A stretch of 53,321 bases of DNA from the NCBI RefSeq assembly GCF_012524115.1, contig NZ_JAAZWB010000072.1, positions 1-53,321 on the forward strand. Reading direction: 5' to 3'. The translations under genes and the position numbers were made by a program. This stretch comes from Bacillus sp. RO1 (GTDB taxonomy: Bacteria; Bacillota; Bacilli; Bacillales; Bacillaceae_I). The notes under the pieces were generated by a model. It worked only from the letters and a program-made list of their open reading frames with translations, searched no databases and had not been told where the DNA came from. Shown here one piece after another: positions 1 to 9,038 of the stretch (positions within the stretch are counted from its first letter, which is position 1; each line of letters begins with the position of its first letter).

Positions 1-121
1 TGATTTTTAATTGATCCTTTAAGTAGAGGCGTGCAAGCGAAGTGGAACACGTAGCGCGGAAGAAAAAATACGCCAATCCAGTACAGATTAATGTCTATTT
101 TATTGACAGAACTCCATCTTC

Positions 122-225
122 GGTCAACTTCACAAAAACTTCGGACAATTACCATGATTTAAGCTTATACTTCAGCTAAAGCGGACACTTTCAGGGTACA
201 TAAGGACAAAACAACTAAATCCAAA
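122..225. repeat. Degenerate 21-bp periodic intergenic array
   Basis: A GGTCA/GGACA core recurs at 122, 143, 183 and 204. The 122-143 and 183-204 steps are exactly 21 bp; the middle interval of 40 bp would hold two units, one short by 2 bp. Only the first few bases of each unit are conserved. It lies in the gene-free left end (1-335), downstream of the protease gene, where I see no credible ORF, RNA gene or other signal except the protease terminator. The same 21-bp spacing recurs at 44.4 and 47.2 kb. Confidence 0.5.
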
Positions 226-272
226 GAGCAGCTATGCAATTAAGCCAATCCAACCTTCCCCTAAAATCAACG

Positions 273-319
273 AAAAAACCACCGCAACCGAAAGTCCTCA
301 AACTCCCGATCACGGTGGT
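273..319 (-). terminator. Rho-independent terminator of the S8 protease gene
   Basis: Read on the minus strand, ACCACCG pairs with CGGTGGT across a loop of about 28 bases and is followed by a run of six T. It lies just past the protease stop codon. The large loop makes it somewhat atypical. Confidence 0.6.
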
Positions 320-335
320 CTACCCTAAATCAAAA

Positions 336-2273
336 TTAGTTTACAATCGCCAATGAAAACGCCTGAGGTCCTTGAGGTACATTATATGCTTGAACCTCTA
401 CCGTATATGTCCCACTTTGTGGAGCATTGATAAACACGTTTTCGACGTTATTACGGCCGTCCCAATTATTATTGTAAGGAGCCGTAAAGTCGTTTCCTAC
501 ATACTGAGTTCCGTTTGGAGCAGTGATTACCAAGTCAAGGTCATTCACAAGCGTTACAGATGCAGATGTGCTTGCAGGAGCATCAGACCAAACTAGAGAA
601 ATCTTAAGTGGCTTGCCTGCAGTTGCTGTGAAAGAATATGTTGCCTTCTGGCTAGTTGACAGAGAGCTTGTTTCGTTTACGAATGCAGTATTTAATGACT
701 TATCCAATGTTACACGGCCCCAACCTTGGTTGCCGTTAGGGAAGCCAAGACCCACATCCGTTGCACCAGCGATCAAAGCAGCCTTTAATAGGGATGGCTT
801 AGGTGTGATACCTCTGTTTTTGATAAAATGCTCACGTAATTGTGCCACGTTTCCAGCAACAATCGGTGTTGCCATGGAAGTTCCGCCCATGTACGCGTAT
901 TTGCTGTCATGATTTGCCCAGAAGGAAGAATCCGGTGCAAGAGAAGAACGTGCTGATAAGATAAATGTTCCAGGAGCCATTACGTCCGGCTTAATACGAC
1001 CGTCACGAGTCGGTCCACGGGATGAGAACTGTGCAACATGGTTAATATTGTCCGCATAAGATCCAAAGCTAGGACGCAAGTTTTCAGTTGCTCCAACTGT
1101 GATGGCATTTTTCGCAGTACCAGGTGCACTGATAGTCCCGCTATTTGGTCCCTCATTTCCTGCCGCGAAAAGAACCGCCATATCATTTTTACGAACATAG
1201 TCATCGACATTTCTGGAATCTGTCGTATAAGCACCGTTTACCGCAGCACCCCATGAGTTCGTATGAATTCGAGCCCCGGCAGTGTACGCTTGACTGAATA
1301 AAGTGCTCAGGTTGGATGGAAGCCCGCCCAATCCACCGCTGCTATCCATGATGGATTGAAATACTAGATTTGCTTGTGGTGCCATTCCTTTATTGCTTGT
1401 TCCGTTTCCAAGAACAGATCCAGCAACGTGCGTCCCGTGACCGTTTGGATCGTCTGAATTATTTGTTCTCCCTAATGCATATAAAGCGGTAATTTTTCCG
1501 CGGAAAGCTTCGTGCATGGAGCTGTCGTTCCGACCAGTATCAAGGCCTGTATCGGCAACCGCGACTGTTTGTCCTTGTCCATATAATCCGTAGCTGCTCT
1601 GTGCTACATCCGCTTTGACGATGCCTCTAGCTACATCATTCATCACCTTATATTCCGGCTTAGGAGAGATGTAAAGAACATTATTGTTAGTGGCATATTC
1701 TACAACTTCATCTATGCCTTTGAAATTCATCTCTTTGTTATTATGCTTTGCGTCAAGTGCTACAGCTTTTACTAAAGCAGAAGCGCCTTTTGTAAATAAA
1801 AGTGGATCTACCTTATAAAGAGGCAAATACGGCTCTACTGATTCTAAGTGAGCAATGCCGTTTGTTGCCTTCGCAACATCACCTTTGTATTCCACGATGT
1901 AAGCATAGTCCGGTATGTAATCTACAATAGTTGCACCAGTAGATTCCAACTCTTTTCTCGTTTCTTCTAAAATAGGACCATCAAACTGCACAATGTAGAG
2001 GCTATTGTCTTTTGGCACGACCTCTAGCTTCTTTTGTAGACCTTTTGGGATTTTAACATTTTCTGTATCTGCTAGAAAAGAAGCTTCACCAATCTTTCCG
2101 TTTTTAGCAACTGCTTTCTGTTCTGTGATCTGGCTAACTCCTTTGAAATCTAGTTCAAAGTTGCTTGCTCCTCCAGTTGATGGACTGCTTAGCGCAACAG
2201 TTGATAGAATGGTTGCTGCTGATAAAACGGATAAAAACACTTTCTTAGATTGTTTCTTTTTCTTCATCCTCAT
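336..2273 (-). CDS. Secreted S8 (subtilisin-family) serine protease
   Basis: This is an extracellular endopeptidase of the subtilase family. Counted from the Met at 2273 (645 aa), the catalytic triad is visible: Asp241 in VAVADTG, His279 in GHGTHVAG and Ser466 in GGTSMATP, with the oxyanion Asn in AAGNEGPN. The N-terminus has a lysine-rich stretch and a hydrophobic segment typical of a signal peptide. A long pro-region of about 180 residues comes before the protease domain. After about residue 510 there is a beta-rich C-terminal domain resembling those of large Bacillus subtilases. Three in-frame ATGs (2279, 2273, 2267) follow GAGAGGAG; the first abuts the ribosome site, so 2273 (6-base spacing) or 2267 is favoured. 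It is followed by its own terminator. Confidence 0.93.
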   Translation of the reverse strand: MRMKKKKQSKKVFLSVLSAATILSTVALSSPSTGGASNFELDFKGVSQITEQKAVAKNGKIGEASFLADTENVKIPKGLQKKLEVVPKDNSLYIVQFDGPILEETRKELESTGATIVDYIPDYAYIVEYKGDVAKATNGIAHLESVEPYLPLYKVDPLLFTKGASALVKAVALDAKHNNKEMNFKGIDEVVEYATNNNVLYISPKPEYKVMNDVARGIVKADVAQSSYGLYGQGQTVAVADTGLDTGRNDSSMHEAFRGKITALYALGRTNNSDDPNGHGTHVAGSVLGNGTSNKGMAPQANLVFQSIMDSSGGLGGLPSNLSTLFSQAYTAGARIHTNSWGAAVNGAYTTDSRNVDDYVRKNDMAVLFAAGNEGPNSGTISAPGTAKNAITVGATENLRPSFGSYADNINHVAQFSSRGPTRDGRIKPDVMAPGTFILSARSSLAPDSSFWANHDSKYAYMGGTSMATPIVAGNVAQLREHFIKNRGITPKPSLLKAALIAGATDVGLGFPNGNQGWGRVTLDKSLNTAFVNETSSLSTSQKATYSFTATAGKPLKISLVWSDAPASTSASVTLVNDLDLVITAPNGTQYVGNDFTAPYNNNWDGRNNVENVFINAPQSGTYTVEVQAYNVPQGPQAFSLAIVN

Positions 2274-2465
2274 GCTCATCTCCTCTCAATTGGTAACACA
2301 AGAATAATTTAGCATATTAAAGGAAGAATTTATATTGGGAAAATTCAGAATAAAAGACTGAAATAATAGCAGAAATAAGCATTTATTTTCCCAATGGAAA
2401 AGATTTGTAGATTTACTTTCATAAGTTGATAATCTAATAAGTGCTAAGTGGTATGAACACAAATT

Positions 2466-2491
2466 AAAAAACGCTCAAAACTGAGCGTTTT
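2466..2491 (-). terminator. Terminator of the SGNH hydrolase gene
   Basis: Minus-strand hairpin AAAACGCTCA / TGAGCGTTTT with a short loop and a run of six T, starting about 6 bases after the stop codon. Confidence 0.85.
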
Positions 2492-2496
2492 CACTG

Positions 2497-3216
2497 TTAA
2501 AAATCATATTCATCAATAATCTTCTTAGTAATTAGATCATAACCCTTTTCATTAGGATGCAAGGAATCACTGAAATATTTCTTTGACTTTTCCTTGAAAA
2601 GATCATTGGTCGAAATGAATTTTATGCGTTCATAGTCATTCACCAACCCTTGACTATTTGTGTTCCACTCATCAATGATACTTTCGTGCTTAGCAGAATC
2701 TGGATAGGAATTGTATAGCCCGAGAAATAATATCGGAACGTCTTGATTTTCTTGACGGATTGTCTTGAGGATTTCTTGTATATTCTTCTCATATTCCATA
2801 GCGCCTTCTTTTATTTCTTCCTTATTGATTCCTTTTAAGTCGCCGCCATTGCTTTGAATGAGATCATTGGTGCCAATAAAGAGAATGATATAATCAGCGT
2901 TGCGAATATCCTTCTGAATGTTAGTAAGTTTCACTTGCTTTACAACACCGTCTGCCTCTTGACCAGGAATACCGTAGTTTTTTACTTTAACGTTTGCGTC
3001 TTTCTCTTCCTGGATGAGCTTCTCTAAATTATCCACATATCCTTCACCGGACTTGTCACCGACACCATACGTCAATGAGTCACCTAGAGTGAGCATAGTT
3101 TTTGGTGAATGATCAGGTTGATTAGTTTCTTCATTTTTTTGGTAGCCACTATAAAAACCCGCCCCAATAAGGGCAACCACAATTAAGGCGGCAGCATAGA
3201 TGATTGTTTTCTTCAT
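2497..3216 (-). CDS. SGNH/GDSL-family hydrolase, membrane-anchored or secreted
   Basis: A 239-aa esterase/lipase-type hydrolase of the SGNH superfamily. Block I is TLGDSLTYG with the nucleophile at about Ser47. Block III appears as FIGTNDLI and block V as DSLHPNEKG, supplying the Asp and His. Residues 4-22 are one hydrophobic segment followed by a charged linker, so the enzyme should face the outside of the membrane. No lipobox Cys is evident. GAGGAGG lies 7 bases before the ATG. The natural substrate cannot be told from sequence. Confidence 0.88.
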   Translation of the reverse strand: MKKTIIYAAALIVVALIGAGFYSGYQKNEETNQPDHSPKTMLTLGDSLTYGVGDKSGEGYVDNLEKLIQEEKDANVKVKNYGIPGQEADGVVKQVKLTNIQKDIRNADYIILFIGTNDLIQSNGGDLKGINKEEIKEGAMEYEKNIQEILKTIRQENQDVPILFLGLYNSYPDSAKHESIIDEWNTNSQGLVNDYERIKFISTNDLFKEKSKKYFSDSLHPNEKGYDLITKKIIDEYDF

Positions 3217-3340
3217 AGGTGAACCTCCTCAATGTTGTAGAAGTTCCCTGTAATAAAAATAATTAAACAGGCTGTTCAAAACTTTTTCATTATCAGATTC
3301 GTTTATTTTAATAGAAAATTGTTTTAAGGAGGGAGATTAA

Positions 3341-3805
3341 ATGAGTTACAAAAGAACCATTCCATTCGGCTTGGCCATCATATTTTTCTGCATCGCCACT
3401 TTCGCTTCTTGGTATGAAGGGAGCGAGTTGGTAGATAATTCGTTCGAATGGAAACATACGGCAGTTATTACATCCTGGTTAAATGATGGGGAAGTAGAGA
3501 GGGGGAATATATCTCAACTAGATTACTACGTTTACTCTATTAAATTCAAACCGATTTTTCCAGTTATCATGATGCTAAGTTTTATTTATATGGTCTTTGA
3601 AATTAGTCGGAAATTTCTGCAGCCTGGAATAAAACTGAACATATTTATGAGTATTCTTGGCGTTATTTTACTAACTGGAGCAGGATTGATATCCGGGTCT
3701 CCAACTTCTGGAGCAAATGTTTTTATGATGTCACAAGTATTGGTCGGAACTTTACTTATTGCTCTAGCAGTCTTCCTTCAATTTAGAAAAGTACAAATAG
3801 ACTAA
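3341..3805 (+). CDS. DUF4306-like (YjdJ-type) small membrane protein
   Basis: A 154-aa protein with four predicted membrane segments (about 8-25, 70-90, 98-117 and 128-147). The N-terminal hydrophobic segment followed by ASWYEGSEL resembles B. subtilis YjdJ/DUF4306 proteins; I recognise this from memory and hold it moderately. A function is not known. The ribosome site GGAGGGAG lies before the ATG. It converges on the lipase gene across a shared terminator. Confidence 0.7.
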   Translation: MSYKRTIPFGLAIIFFCIATFASWYEGSELVDNSFEWKHTAVITSWLNDGEVERGNISQLDYYVYSIKFKPIFPVIMMLSFIYMVFEISRKFLQPGIKLNIFMSILGVILLTGAGLISGSPTSGANVFMMSQVLVGTLLIALAVFLQFRKVQID

Positions 3806-3807
3806 TG

Positions 3808-3843
3808 TAAAAAGTGCTCTCCCAACAAGGAAGAGCACTTTTT
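3808..3843. terminator. Bidirectional terminator
   Basis: AAAAAGTGCTCT...AGAGCACTTTTT forms a strong stem with T tracts on both strands. It serves the convergent DUF4306-like gene and the lipase gene. Confidence 0.88.
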
Positions 3844-3846
3844 AAA

Positions 3847-5328
3847 TCAATATCTATTACCGTTCTTATCTACATAAACCGATTTCACAATTGTTCGTTC
3901 AAATTGATTTCCGTCTTTTGTGGTACCTTTGACATCAAGTGTAATAGTGTAGACACCTTCCTCTTTAAAGTCCACGTCTACCTTCCCTTTATTGGCAACC
4001 TTCATCCCGAAGTCTGCTTTCGCCTTACCATCTTTATTAATTTTCACATCTACATTCATATTTTTTACTTTTTGCCCTTTATTTTTCAGTTCAAATGTGG
4101 CATCCTCCAAAACAACCTCTTCATTAAGGTCTGTGTGGAAGCCAACGGTCATTAAGTAGGCAGCTTTATCTTTCTTCGCTTTTACGGTCCACTGTCCTTG
4201 TTCAGGGGAGGGGATTTGGAACGTATGGTGGTGTCCGCCTTTAAAAATTTCCTGATCGATGGAATGGGCAAAATTCGTATATACCTTTCCGGACGGACTA
4301 ATCACTTCAATATCTTTAGTTTGTTTGTCGCTCAGCCAATCTAGGTCAATTTTTTGTACATTTTCCTCCACTGTAAAAGTTTGTTTCACTTCTTTTTGGA
4401 ACTGACCGCCACGATGAAGTGCACTTATGTTGATTGGCTCCTGTTCCATTGGTTCAACAGTTGCAGCTGCCTCGGCAAGTGCAAAGCCGGCTGTCTGAGT
4501 AGTTGTAAGGTAAGGACGGAAGTATTGGAATGTACCACCTTCACGGACTGTTGTATGGTTCCAATTGCTTACTTTGACTTGCGTGCTATAGGTTAAACGG
4601 GAGTTATTGACGGTAACCGCACCATCATTAGAACCATAGGAACTTAAGTATAATCCACCCCAATAAAGAGCAGATCCGAACCCGCCCCAACTAGTTCCTG
4701 CTAAGGTATAAATTTTATTACGGTTTCTATTTGCATGATTATCCATTTGAGGTCGGTAGCTGTTCATATAACCGGTTTGAAGCGAGTAGGTTGCATCATT
4801 TTTACTACCAAGAATACTTGCAAGCCAGCTTGCCCAGCCACTGTAAGCAAGGTCTGCCAGCTGCGATCCATAATGAGGGGTGGATAGCGTGATGAGATTA
4901 GAAACATAAGGATGCGCTCCATAGTGAACAAGGGCGTTTTGAGAATCGATCCCCCCTTTACTATGCGCAACTATCACTATCTTCTTTTGGTTGAAATGAT
5001 TGGATATATCACGGATTCGATTATTGATGATGGCACCATTGTCCCACATGTTCTTATCGGGATGAACATCGATGAACGCTGTTTCATATCCGTTATTCAA
5101 GGCTGTTTGATACATATTATTGTTTTCCCACCAAGTCTTTGATGAGCTGTTAATTCCGTGAACAAATACAAGAACCGGTTTGTTCGGATCGACATTACTT
5201 GGTGTATCCCCAACATACCACTGACCTGGCACACCACCAGGATTGTCTTTCCCACCAATGGTGCCGGCATTCACCGATACTGGTACAACTAGCAAAGCTA
5301 CTAACAATAACATCACCAACCTTCTCAT
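3847..5328 (-). CDS. Secreted alpha/beta-hydrolase lipase with C-terminal beta domain
   Basis: A 493-aa secreted lipase/esterase. The start at 5328 is chosen because AGGAGTG precedes it and the product then opens with a clear signal peptide (MRRLVMLLLVALLVVPVS...NA); an in-frame extension to 5538 has neither. The hydrolase domain spans about residues 25-285: the oxyanion motif is VFVHGINS, the nucleophile elbow is VAHSKGG (Lys after Ser), a probable Asp lies in YGSNDGAV and a probable His in NWNHTTV. Residues about 310-490 form a beta-sandwich-like tail with VISPSGKVY and VNMDV-type strands, possibly for substrate or cell-wall contact. A cre-like sequence lies about 60 bp upstream. Confidence 0.88.
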   Translation of the reverse strand: MRRLVMLLLVALLVVPVSVNAGTIGGKDNPGGVPGQWYVGDTPSNVDPNKPVLVFVHGINSSSKTWWENNNMYQTALNNGYETAFIDVHPDKNMWDNGAIINNRIRDISNHFNQKKIVIVAHSKGGIDSQNALVHYGAHPYVSNLITLSTPHYGSQLADLAYSGWASWLASILGSKNDATYSLQTGYMNSYRPQMDNHANRNRNKIYTLAGTSWGGFGSALYWGGLYLSSYGSNDGAVTVNNSRLTYSTQVKVSNWNHTTVREGGTFQYFRPYLTTTQTAGFALAEAAATVEPMEQEPINISALHRGGQFQKEVKQTFTVEENVQKIDLDWLSDKQTKDIEVISPSGKVYTNFAHSIDQEIFKGGHHHTFQIPSPEQGQWTVKAKKDKAAYLMTVGFHTDLNEEVVLEDATFELKNKGQKVKNMNVDVKINKDGKAKADFGMKVANKGKVDVDFKEEGVYTITLDVKGTTKDGNQFERTIVKSVYVDKNGNRY

Positions 5329-5384
5329 TTCAACACTCCTTTTGAATAAATTAGGAGATATCTCCCCATCTATTCTATCTGAAA

Positions 5385-5398
5385 AGGGAACGCTTTCA
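5385..5398 (-). promoter_or_regulatory. Candidate cre (CcpA) box upstream of the lipase
   Basis: Minus-strand TGAAAGCGTTCCCT matches 12 of 14 positions of the cre consensus TGWAANCGNTNWCA. It lies inside a wider inverted repeat (CTGAAA...TTTCAG). Catabolite control of an exported lipase is plausible, but the two mismatches keep this tentative. Confidence 0.35.
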
Positions 5399-5552
5399 GA
5401 ATAGATTTTAACAAAATGAGCGGAAGGACTTGGAGTATAAACTAAATTAATAGGAAAAAAGATACATATTCGACAGAAAGAAGCAGGATTTTTAGAATAA
5501 TGAAAGAATTGTATGGAGTGGAGTTCAACTAATAACATAAAGAGGGTTGCAG

Positions 5553-5837
5553 ATGATTTTTATTTTATGGGCTTTATTAAGCATAACTACAATTGGTAGT
5601 ATTTATGGCATTGTAGTTGCGAGTTCAAAAGCAGAGCTGGTTGCAAGTATCATTTTTCTTGTACTAAGTATAATCGGACTGTTTGCGAGCATTCATTACT
5701 ATATGAAAAGAAGCGATAAGAAAAAGAGAAGCGACGGAGGGTGTGATTGTTACTATTGTGATATTCCACTTCCAAGGTCTTCAGGAAAATCAAGTGGATT
5801 GGATTGCACAGACTGTGACTGCAATCCATTTAATTAA
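5553..5837 (+). CDS. Small membrane protein with Cys-rich tail
   Basis: A 94-aa protein with two membrane segments (about 2-20 and 26-46), a Lys/Arg-rich linker and a tail carrying six cysteines as CDCYYC and CTDCDC. The Cys pattern suggests metal binding or disulfide formation; I do not recognise the family. The start at ATG 5553 is favoured over TTG 5547 because AGAGGG sits 6 bases upstream. It is followed after 12 bases by the DUF2085 gene, so the two are probably co-transcribed. Confidence 0.75.
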   Translation: MIFILWALLSITTIGSIYGIVVASSKAELVASIIFLVLSIIGLFASIHYYMKRSDKKKRSDGGCDCYYCDIPLPRSSGKSSGLDCTDCDCNPFN

Positions 5838-5849
5838 GGGGAATGAAAG

Positions 5850-6242
5850 ATGAATCAATATATTCATGCAGTTATCACTTTGCGTTTTTTTCCCTGTCAT
5901 AAAAGAAAAGAACGTTCACTTGTCATAGGGGGCAGGCAATTCCCTATGTGCTACAGATGTATGACAATATTGCTAGGGTACCTTGCTGTGATTCCATTAT
6001 TATTGCTAGCGACAGACGTCTCATTTTTTAAGATGGTTCTATTCGGTATTTTACTGAACATTCCCATGGTTGTGGATGGCTACTCACAGCTCCGGGGCTG
6101 GAGAGTTAGCAACAATTTCCTTCGATCAATAACGGGGTTAATCAGTGGCATTGGTATGTCATGCATCATTGTAGCAGGTTCTACTCAATTTCATCGAGCG
6201 ATTAAAGGTTTTGCTAATCTTATAGATTCTTGGATGATTTAG
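5850..6242 (+). CDS. DUF2085 family membrane protein
   Basis: A 130-aa protein matching DUF2085: the N-terminal CHKRKERS followed by IGGRQFPMCYRCM is the conserved Cys-rich signature, with three membrane segments after it. Function is unknown; the Cys/His arrangement suggests metal or redox chemistry at the membrane. It directly follows another Cys-rich membrane protein, which may point to a shared role. A GGGGAATGAAAG ribosome site precedes the ATG. Confidence 0.85.
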   Translation: MNQYIHAVITLRFFPCHKRKERSLVIGGRQFPMCYRCMTILLGYLAVIPLLLLATDVSFFKMVLFGILLNIPMVVDGYSQLRGWRVSNNFLRSITGLISGIGMSCIIVAGSTQFHRAIKGFANLIDSWMI

Positions 6243-6269
6243 TGTAGGAAGTTTTTTAGAAATGGGGAA

Positions 6270-6965
6270 ATGAAGATGAAAACAGTAGGGCGAGCTTTAG
6301 TTTACTTACTAGGATGTTTAGTGGTTCTAATTTTAAGTTTTTTCCTATTCAGCTTAATAGGTTATTTTCAATACTTGGTTTTTGTACCTGATGATTATAT
6401 GTTATGGGTATTTAAATACCCGGCCTCTAGATTTATCATTATTATTGTCCTCTATTTATTTCTTGTATTCTTTTATTTTTATTATAGGAAATTTAGGGAG
6501 AAAACTCCGGTCACTAGAAAGCGAAGAGTTTTGTGGATCAGCTTCATTGTAATTAATATTATTGGATTTTATATTATCTTTTCTTCGGTCACCGTAATAA
6601 CAGATCAGAAAATCATTGACCATTCATTCCTGCATCCACAAGGGAAGGAGTATGACTTTCATGATGTGGTCAAAATAGATGCTGGTGTCCGTGGTGATAG
6701 GTATTACTTTCCCTTCACACACAATAAAGGGGATTTTTATTACAAGATTGAACTAACTGATGGAAAAATAATAGATTTAAATGACGAAGCTGGCGGTTAT
6801 GAAAATGAAGATGAACATCCGACTTTTGTTCTGAATAAACTTGATGCCCGTTTAATAGACATGGGGATAACTAAAGAATCAAGCATGGAGAATTACCAAT
6901 ACACCACAGAAAGTTTGGATAGGATGTATACAGATAAAATAAAAAGCATATTGGAACGAAAATAA
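6270..6965 (+). CDS. Membrane protein of unknown function
   Basis: A 231-aa protein with three membrane segments in the first half (about 8-32, 47-70 and 85-108) and a soluble C-terminal half of about 115 residues with charged beta-type sequence (FHDVVKIDAGV...YYKIELTDGK). I do not recognise a family. Start is ATG 6270 or, with better spacing from GGGG, ATG 6276. It follows the DUF2085 gene by 27 bases. A perfect GGCATTGC/GCAATGCC hairpin follows the stop at 6966-6986 but has no T tract. Confidence 0.75.
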   Translation: MKMKTVGRALVYLLGCLVVLILSFFLFSLIGYFQYLVFVPDDYMLWVFKYPASRFIIIIVLYLFLVFFYFYYRKFREKTPVTRKRRVLWISFIVINIIGFYIIFSSVTVITDQKIIDHSFLHPQGKEYDFHDVVKIDAGVRGDRYYFPFTHNKGDFYYKIELTDGKIIDLNDEAGGYENEDEHPTFVLNKLDARLIDMGITKESSMENYQYTTESLDRMYTDKIKSILERK

Positions 6966-7075
6966 GGCATTGCGCTTAGCAATGCCTATGCATGTTTGGA
7001 ATTCACTAATACTCTTTGATAGATTTCATTATCTTCGAATATCTAGCAAGGTACAAGAAACAGATCTGGGTACAG

Positions 7076-7702
7076 TTATTTTGAAAATTGAATAACTCTG
7101 TTTATTACCTCTTTAATCATATCGATGGAACCTAATACATCATCTTTATTCTCAAGACTATGATCCCCGTTTTCTATCAAAAGTGTTCTTAATGCTGGAT
7201 TAGACTTTAGGTTTGCGTATCGCTCTTCCCTGTAGCAGAAATCATTATCCCCAATAATACAAAGGGCATTATTTTCATTCTGTAACATAGCTTGGTATAC
7301 ATCATCTTTATGAAGCAATGGAGTGAGCCATATTAAATGTGCATGTTTGTAATCTGGATATTCCATCAGTCTGGACAATGCTATAGTACCAATTGATTTT
7401 CCTATCATTACACATTGATCATAGTCTTTATGCTTCAGGGTTTCCTCTAAAGTAAGTAGAACATTAGCAGTAAATCCATCTGCATCAAAAGGGTTAAGTT
7501 CCTCTTCATTAAACCGATAATTGACCTGAAGGATATCATACCCTTTGTTGAAGTAGTGTCCTGCAGAATAATGCAACAATGGTCCTTGAGAAGTGTAACC
7601 TGCTCCTGGTAATATGATGGCCACTTTTGTAGAGGTTTCTTTTTGTTTCATAAAATTAGTAGGATATCCTTTGACTTCTGATTTATGATTTTCTACTATC
7701 AT
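7076..7702 (-). CDS. Alpha/beta hydrolase, cytoplasmic
   Basis: A 208-aa single-domain alpha/beta hydrolase. LPGAGYTSQGP is the oxyanion loop, GKSIGT the nucleophile elbow (Ser about 102), and GDND and NGDHSLE carry the probable Asp and His. There is no signal peptide. GGGGTGAAACG precedes the ATG. It stands alone on the minus strand. Substrate unknown; dienelactone-hydrolase-like or acylpeptidase-like activity is possible. Confidence 0.85.
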   Translation of the reverse strand: MIVENHKSEVKGYPTNFMKQKETSTKVAIILPGAGYTSQGPLLHYSAGHYFNKGYDILQVNYRFNEEELNPFDADGFTANVLLTLEETLKHKDYDQCVMIGKSIGTIALSRLMEYPDYKHAHLIWLTPLLHKDDVYQAMLQNENNALCIIGDNDFCYREERYANLKSNPALRTLLIENGDHSLENKDDVLGSIDMIKEVINRVIQFSK

Positions 7703-7882
7703 CGTTTCACCCCAGAAATAAGTTTGAGAGAATTATATCATGTACATTATTGAATTAGGTAAAAATTGTATCAAGTTCCTTTTTTTATAGTCTGTTTTTT
7801 GGAATTTAATGCTAAAATAAATCATTAGAATTAGTAAAAGGAGAAGGTGGAATGCGGTAACAATTATAAAGGAGGAGAGATA

Positions 7883-8062
7883 ATGTTTAATGGAATTATT
7901 CTTGCGATATTAGTAGTTTTGTTTTCTGTTCTTTTCGGTACCATGGGGATAGAAATCATGCTTTACACTTTTCTTATAGCCTCTATGTGTTTTAACATTT
8001 ATATAGTTGTACAACTAAAAAAAGTTAGAAATGAAGTGAAAAAATTCAACTCCATGAAATAA
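7883..8062 (+). CDS. Small two-helix membrane protein
   Basis: A 59-aa protein with two closely spaced membrane segments and a short basic amphipathic tail (VQLKKVRNEVKKF). The ATG at 7883 is preceded by a near-perfect AAAGGAGGAGAG site, so this start is favoured over the upstream in-frame one at 7847. It is followed after 33 bases by the GNAT gene. No family recognised. Confidence 0.7.
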   Translation: MFNGIILAILVVLFSVLFGTMGIEIMLYTFLIASMCFNIYIVVQLKKVRNEVKKFNSMK

Positions 8063-8095
8063 GTTTGGAAACAAAGAAAAGAGGAGAGAAACTAA

Positions 8096-8551
8096 ATGAA
8101 AATTAAAATTGATGATGTTACACACCCAGCTGTCATTGCTTTTGTTGAGGAGCATATGAGAAATTTAAATCTGCTCTCTCCACCAGAAAGCAACCATTAT
8201 TTGGACTTAGATGCTTTGAGAAAACAAGATGTTACTTTTTGGAGTGTGTGGGAAGGTGAAGAAGTTATTGGATGTGGAGCTTTGAAGGAATTGGATGCAG
8301 TGAGTGGTGAGGTTAAATCCATGCGTACGTCTTCGAGTCACTTGAGAAAGGGGATCGGAGGACAGATTCTTCAATCCATTATTGATAAGGCCAATGAACG
8401 TGGGTATCAGAATTTATATCTTGAAACAGGTTCAATGGATGCCTTTTATCCCGCACAAAAACTATATAAAAGTTTTGGTTTTGACTTTTGTGAGCCGTTT
8501 GCTGATTACGTAGAGGATCCTAATTGTGTTTTTATGAGAAGGAAATTATAA
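8096..8551 (+). CDS. GNAT family N-acetyltransferase
   Basis: A 151-aa acetyl-CoA-dependent N-acyltransferase. The motif A region reads VKSMRTSSSHLRKGIGGQIL, containing the R/Q-x-x-G-x-G pyrophosphate loop (RKGIGG), followed by YLETGSMDAFYPAQKLYKSFGF, the typical motif B. It resembles PaiA/YjdJ-like small GNATs that act on small molecules or amino acids. A GAGGAGAG site precedes the ATG. Confidence 0.9.
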   Translation: MKIKIDDVTHPAVIAFVEEHMRNLNLLSPPESNHYLDLDALRKQDVTFWSVWEGEEVIGCGALKELDAVSGEVKSMRTSSSHLRKGIGGQILQSIIDKANERGYQNLYLETGSMDAFYPAQKLYKSFGFDFCEPFADYVEDPNCVFMRRKL

Positions 8552-8624
8552 AATATAGAAAAAAAGGAAGGTTTTGTTAAGTGTATTAGCGAATTTATTA
8601 TAGCAACAAAATTTAAGTAGTTAG

Positions 8625-8990
8625 GTGGAATTCGCTATTAGTATTGCAATGGTAGATGTTAAAGTCAAAATGAATGGTCATGATTTAAATGACAGGGAAG
8701 TTAAAATCCTTGAAGTTTTCTTACTTAATTTAGCTGCTCAATCAAATGCTAGTTCAACTAAGATGGGAATGGCATTGAATCCTCTCGAAAAATTGGAAAA
8801 TGACGAGATTTTGCATTACCGTTTTGCTTGGCAAACTTCCATTTCTGAGGAATTGTATGGGGAATTCAAAGAAGGACTGGAGCGAAGATTCTCAGGGGCT
8901 TTTAAAATGTGTGATCTTCCAGTGGGTGAGTTGTTATTTAAGGAAAACGCATATATTGAGAGTAGAGTACGTAAAACAGAAACGGTTTAA
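8625..8990 (+). CDS. Hypothetical protein
   Basis: A 121-aa open frame with no recognised family and no membrane segment. The start is doubtful: GTG 8625 has only a weak GTAGTTAG site and the first ATG (8649) has none. It reads as alpha/beta soluble sequence (EVKILEVFLLNLAAQ...; ILHYRFAWQTSISEELYGEF). The weak start signal and the adjacent DinB remnant allow that it is itself a decaying gene. Confidence 0.45.
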   Translation: MEFAISIAMVDVKVKMNGHDLNDREVKILEVFLLNLAAQSNASSTKMGMALNPLEKLENDEILHYRFAWQTSISEELYGEFKEGLERRFSGAFKMCDLPVGELLFKENAYIESRVRKTETV

Positions 8991-9038
8991 GAATTTTGTC
9001 TGTTTTCTAGGTATGCTGCATCATTCTACCTAGAAAAA

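Noticed and set aside
5329-5538. 70-residue N-terminal extension of the lipase
   Set aside because: It lacks a ribosome site and would bury the signal peptide; the start at 5328 has both.
6966-6986. Perfect 8-bp hairpin after the 6.3-kb gene
   Set aside because: It has no T tract, so it was not called a terminator; it could still be an RNA 3-prime end structure.
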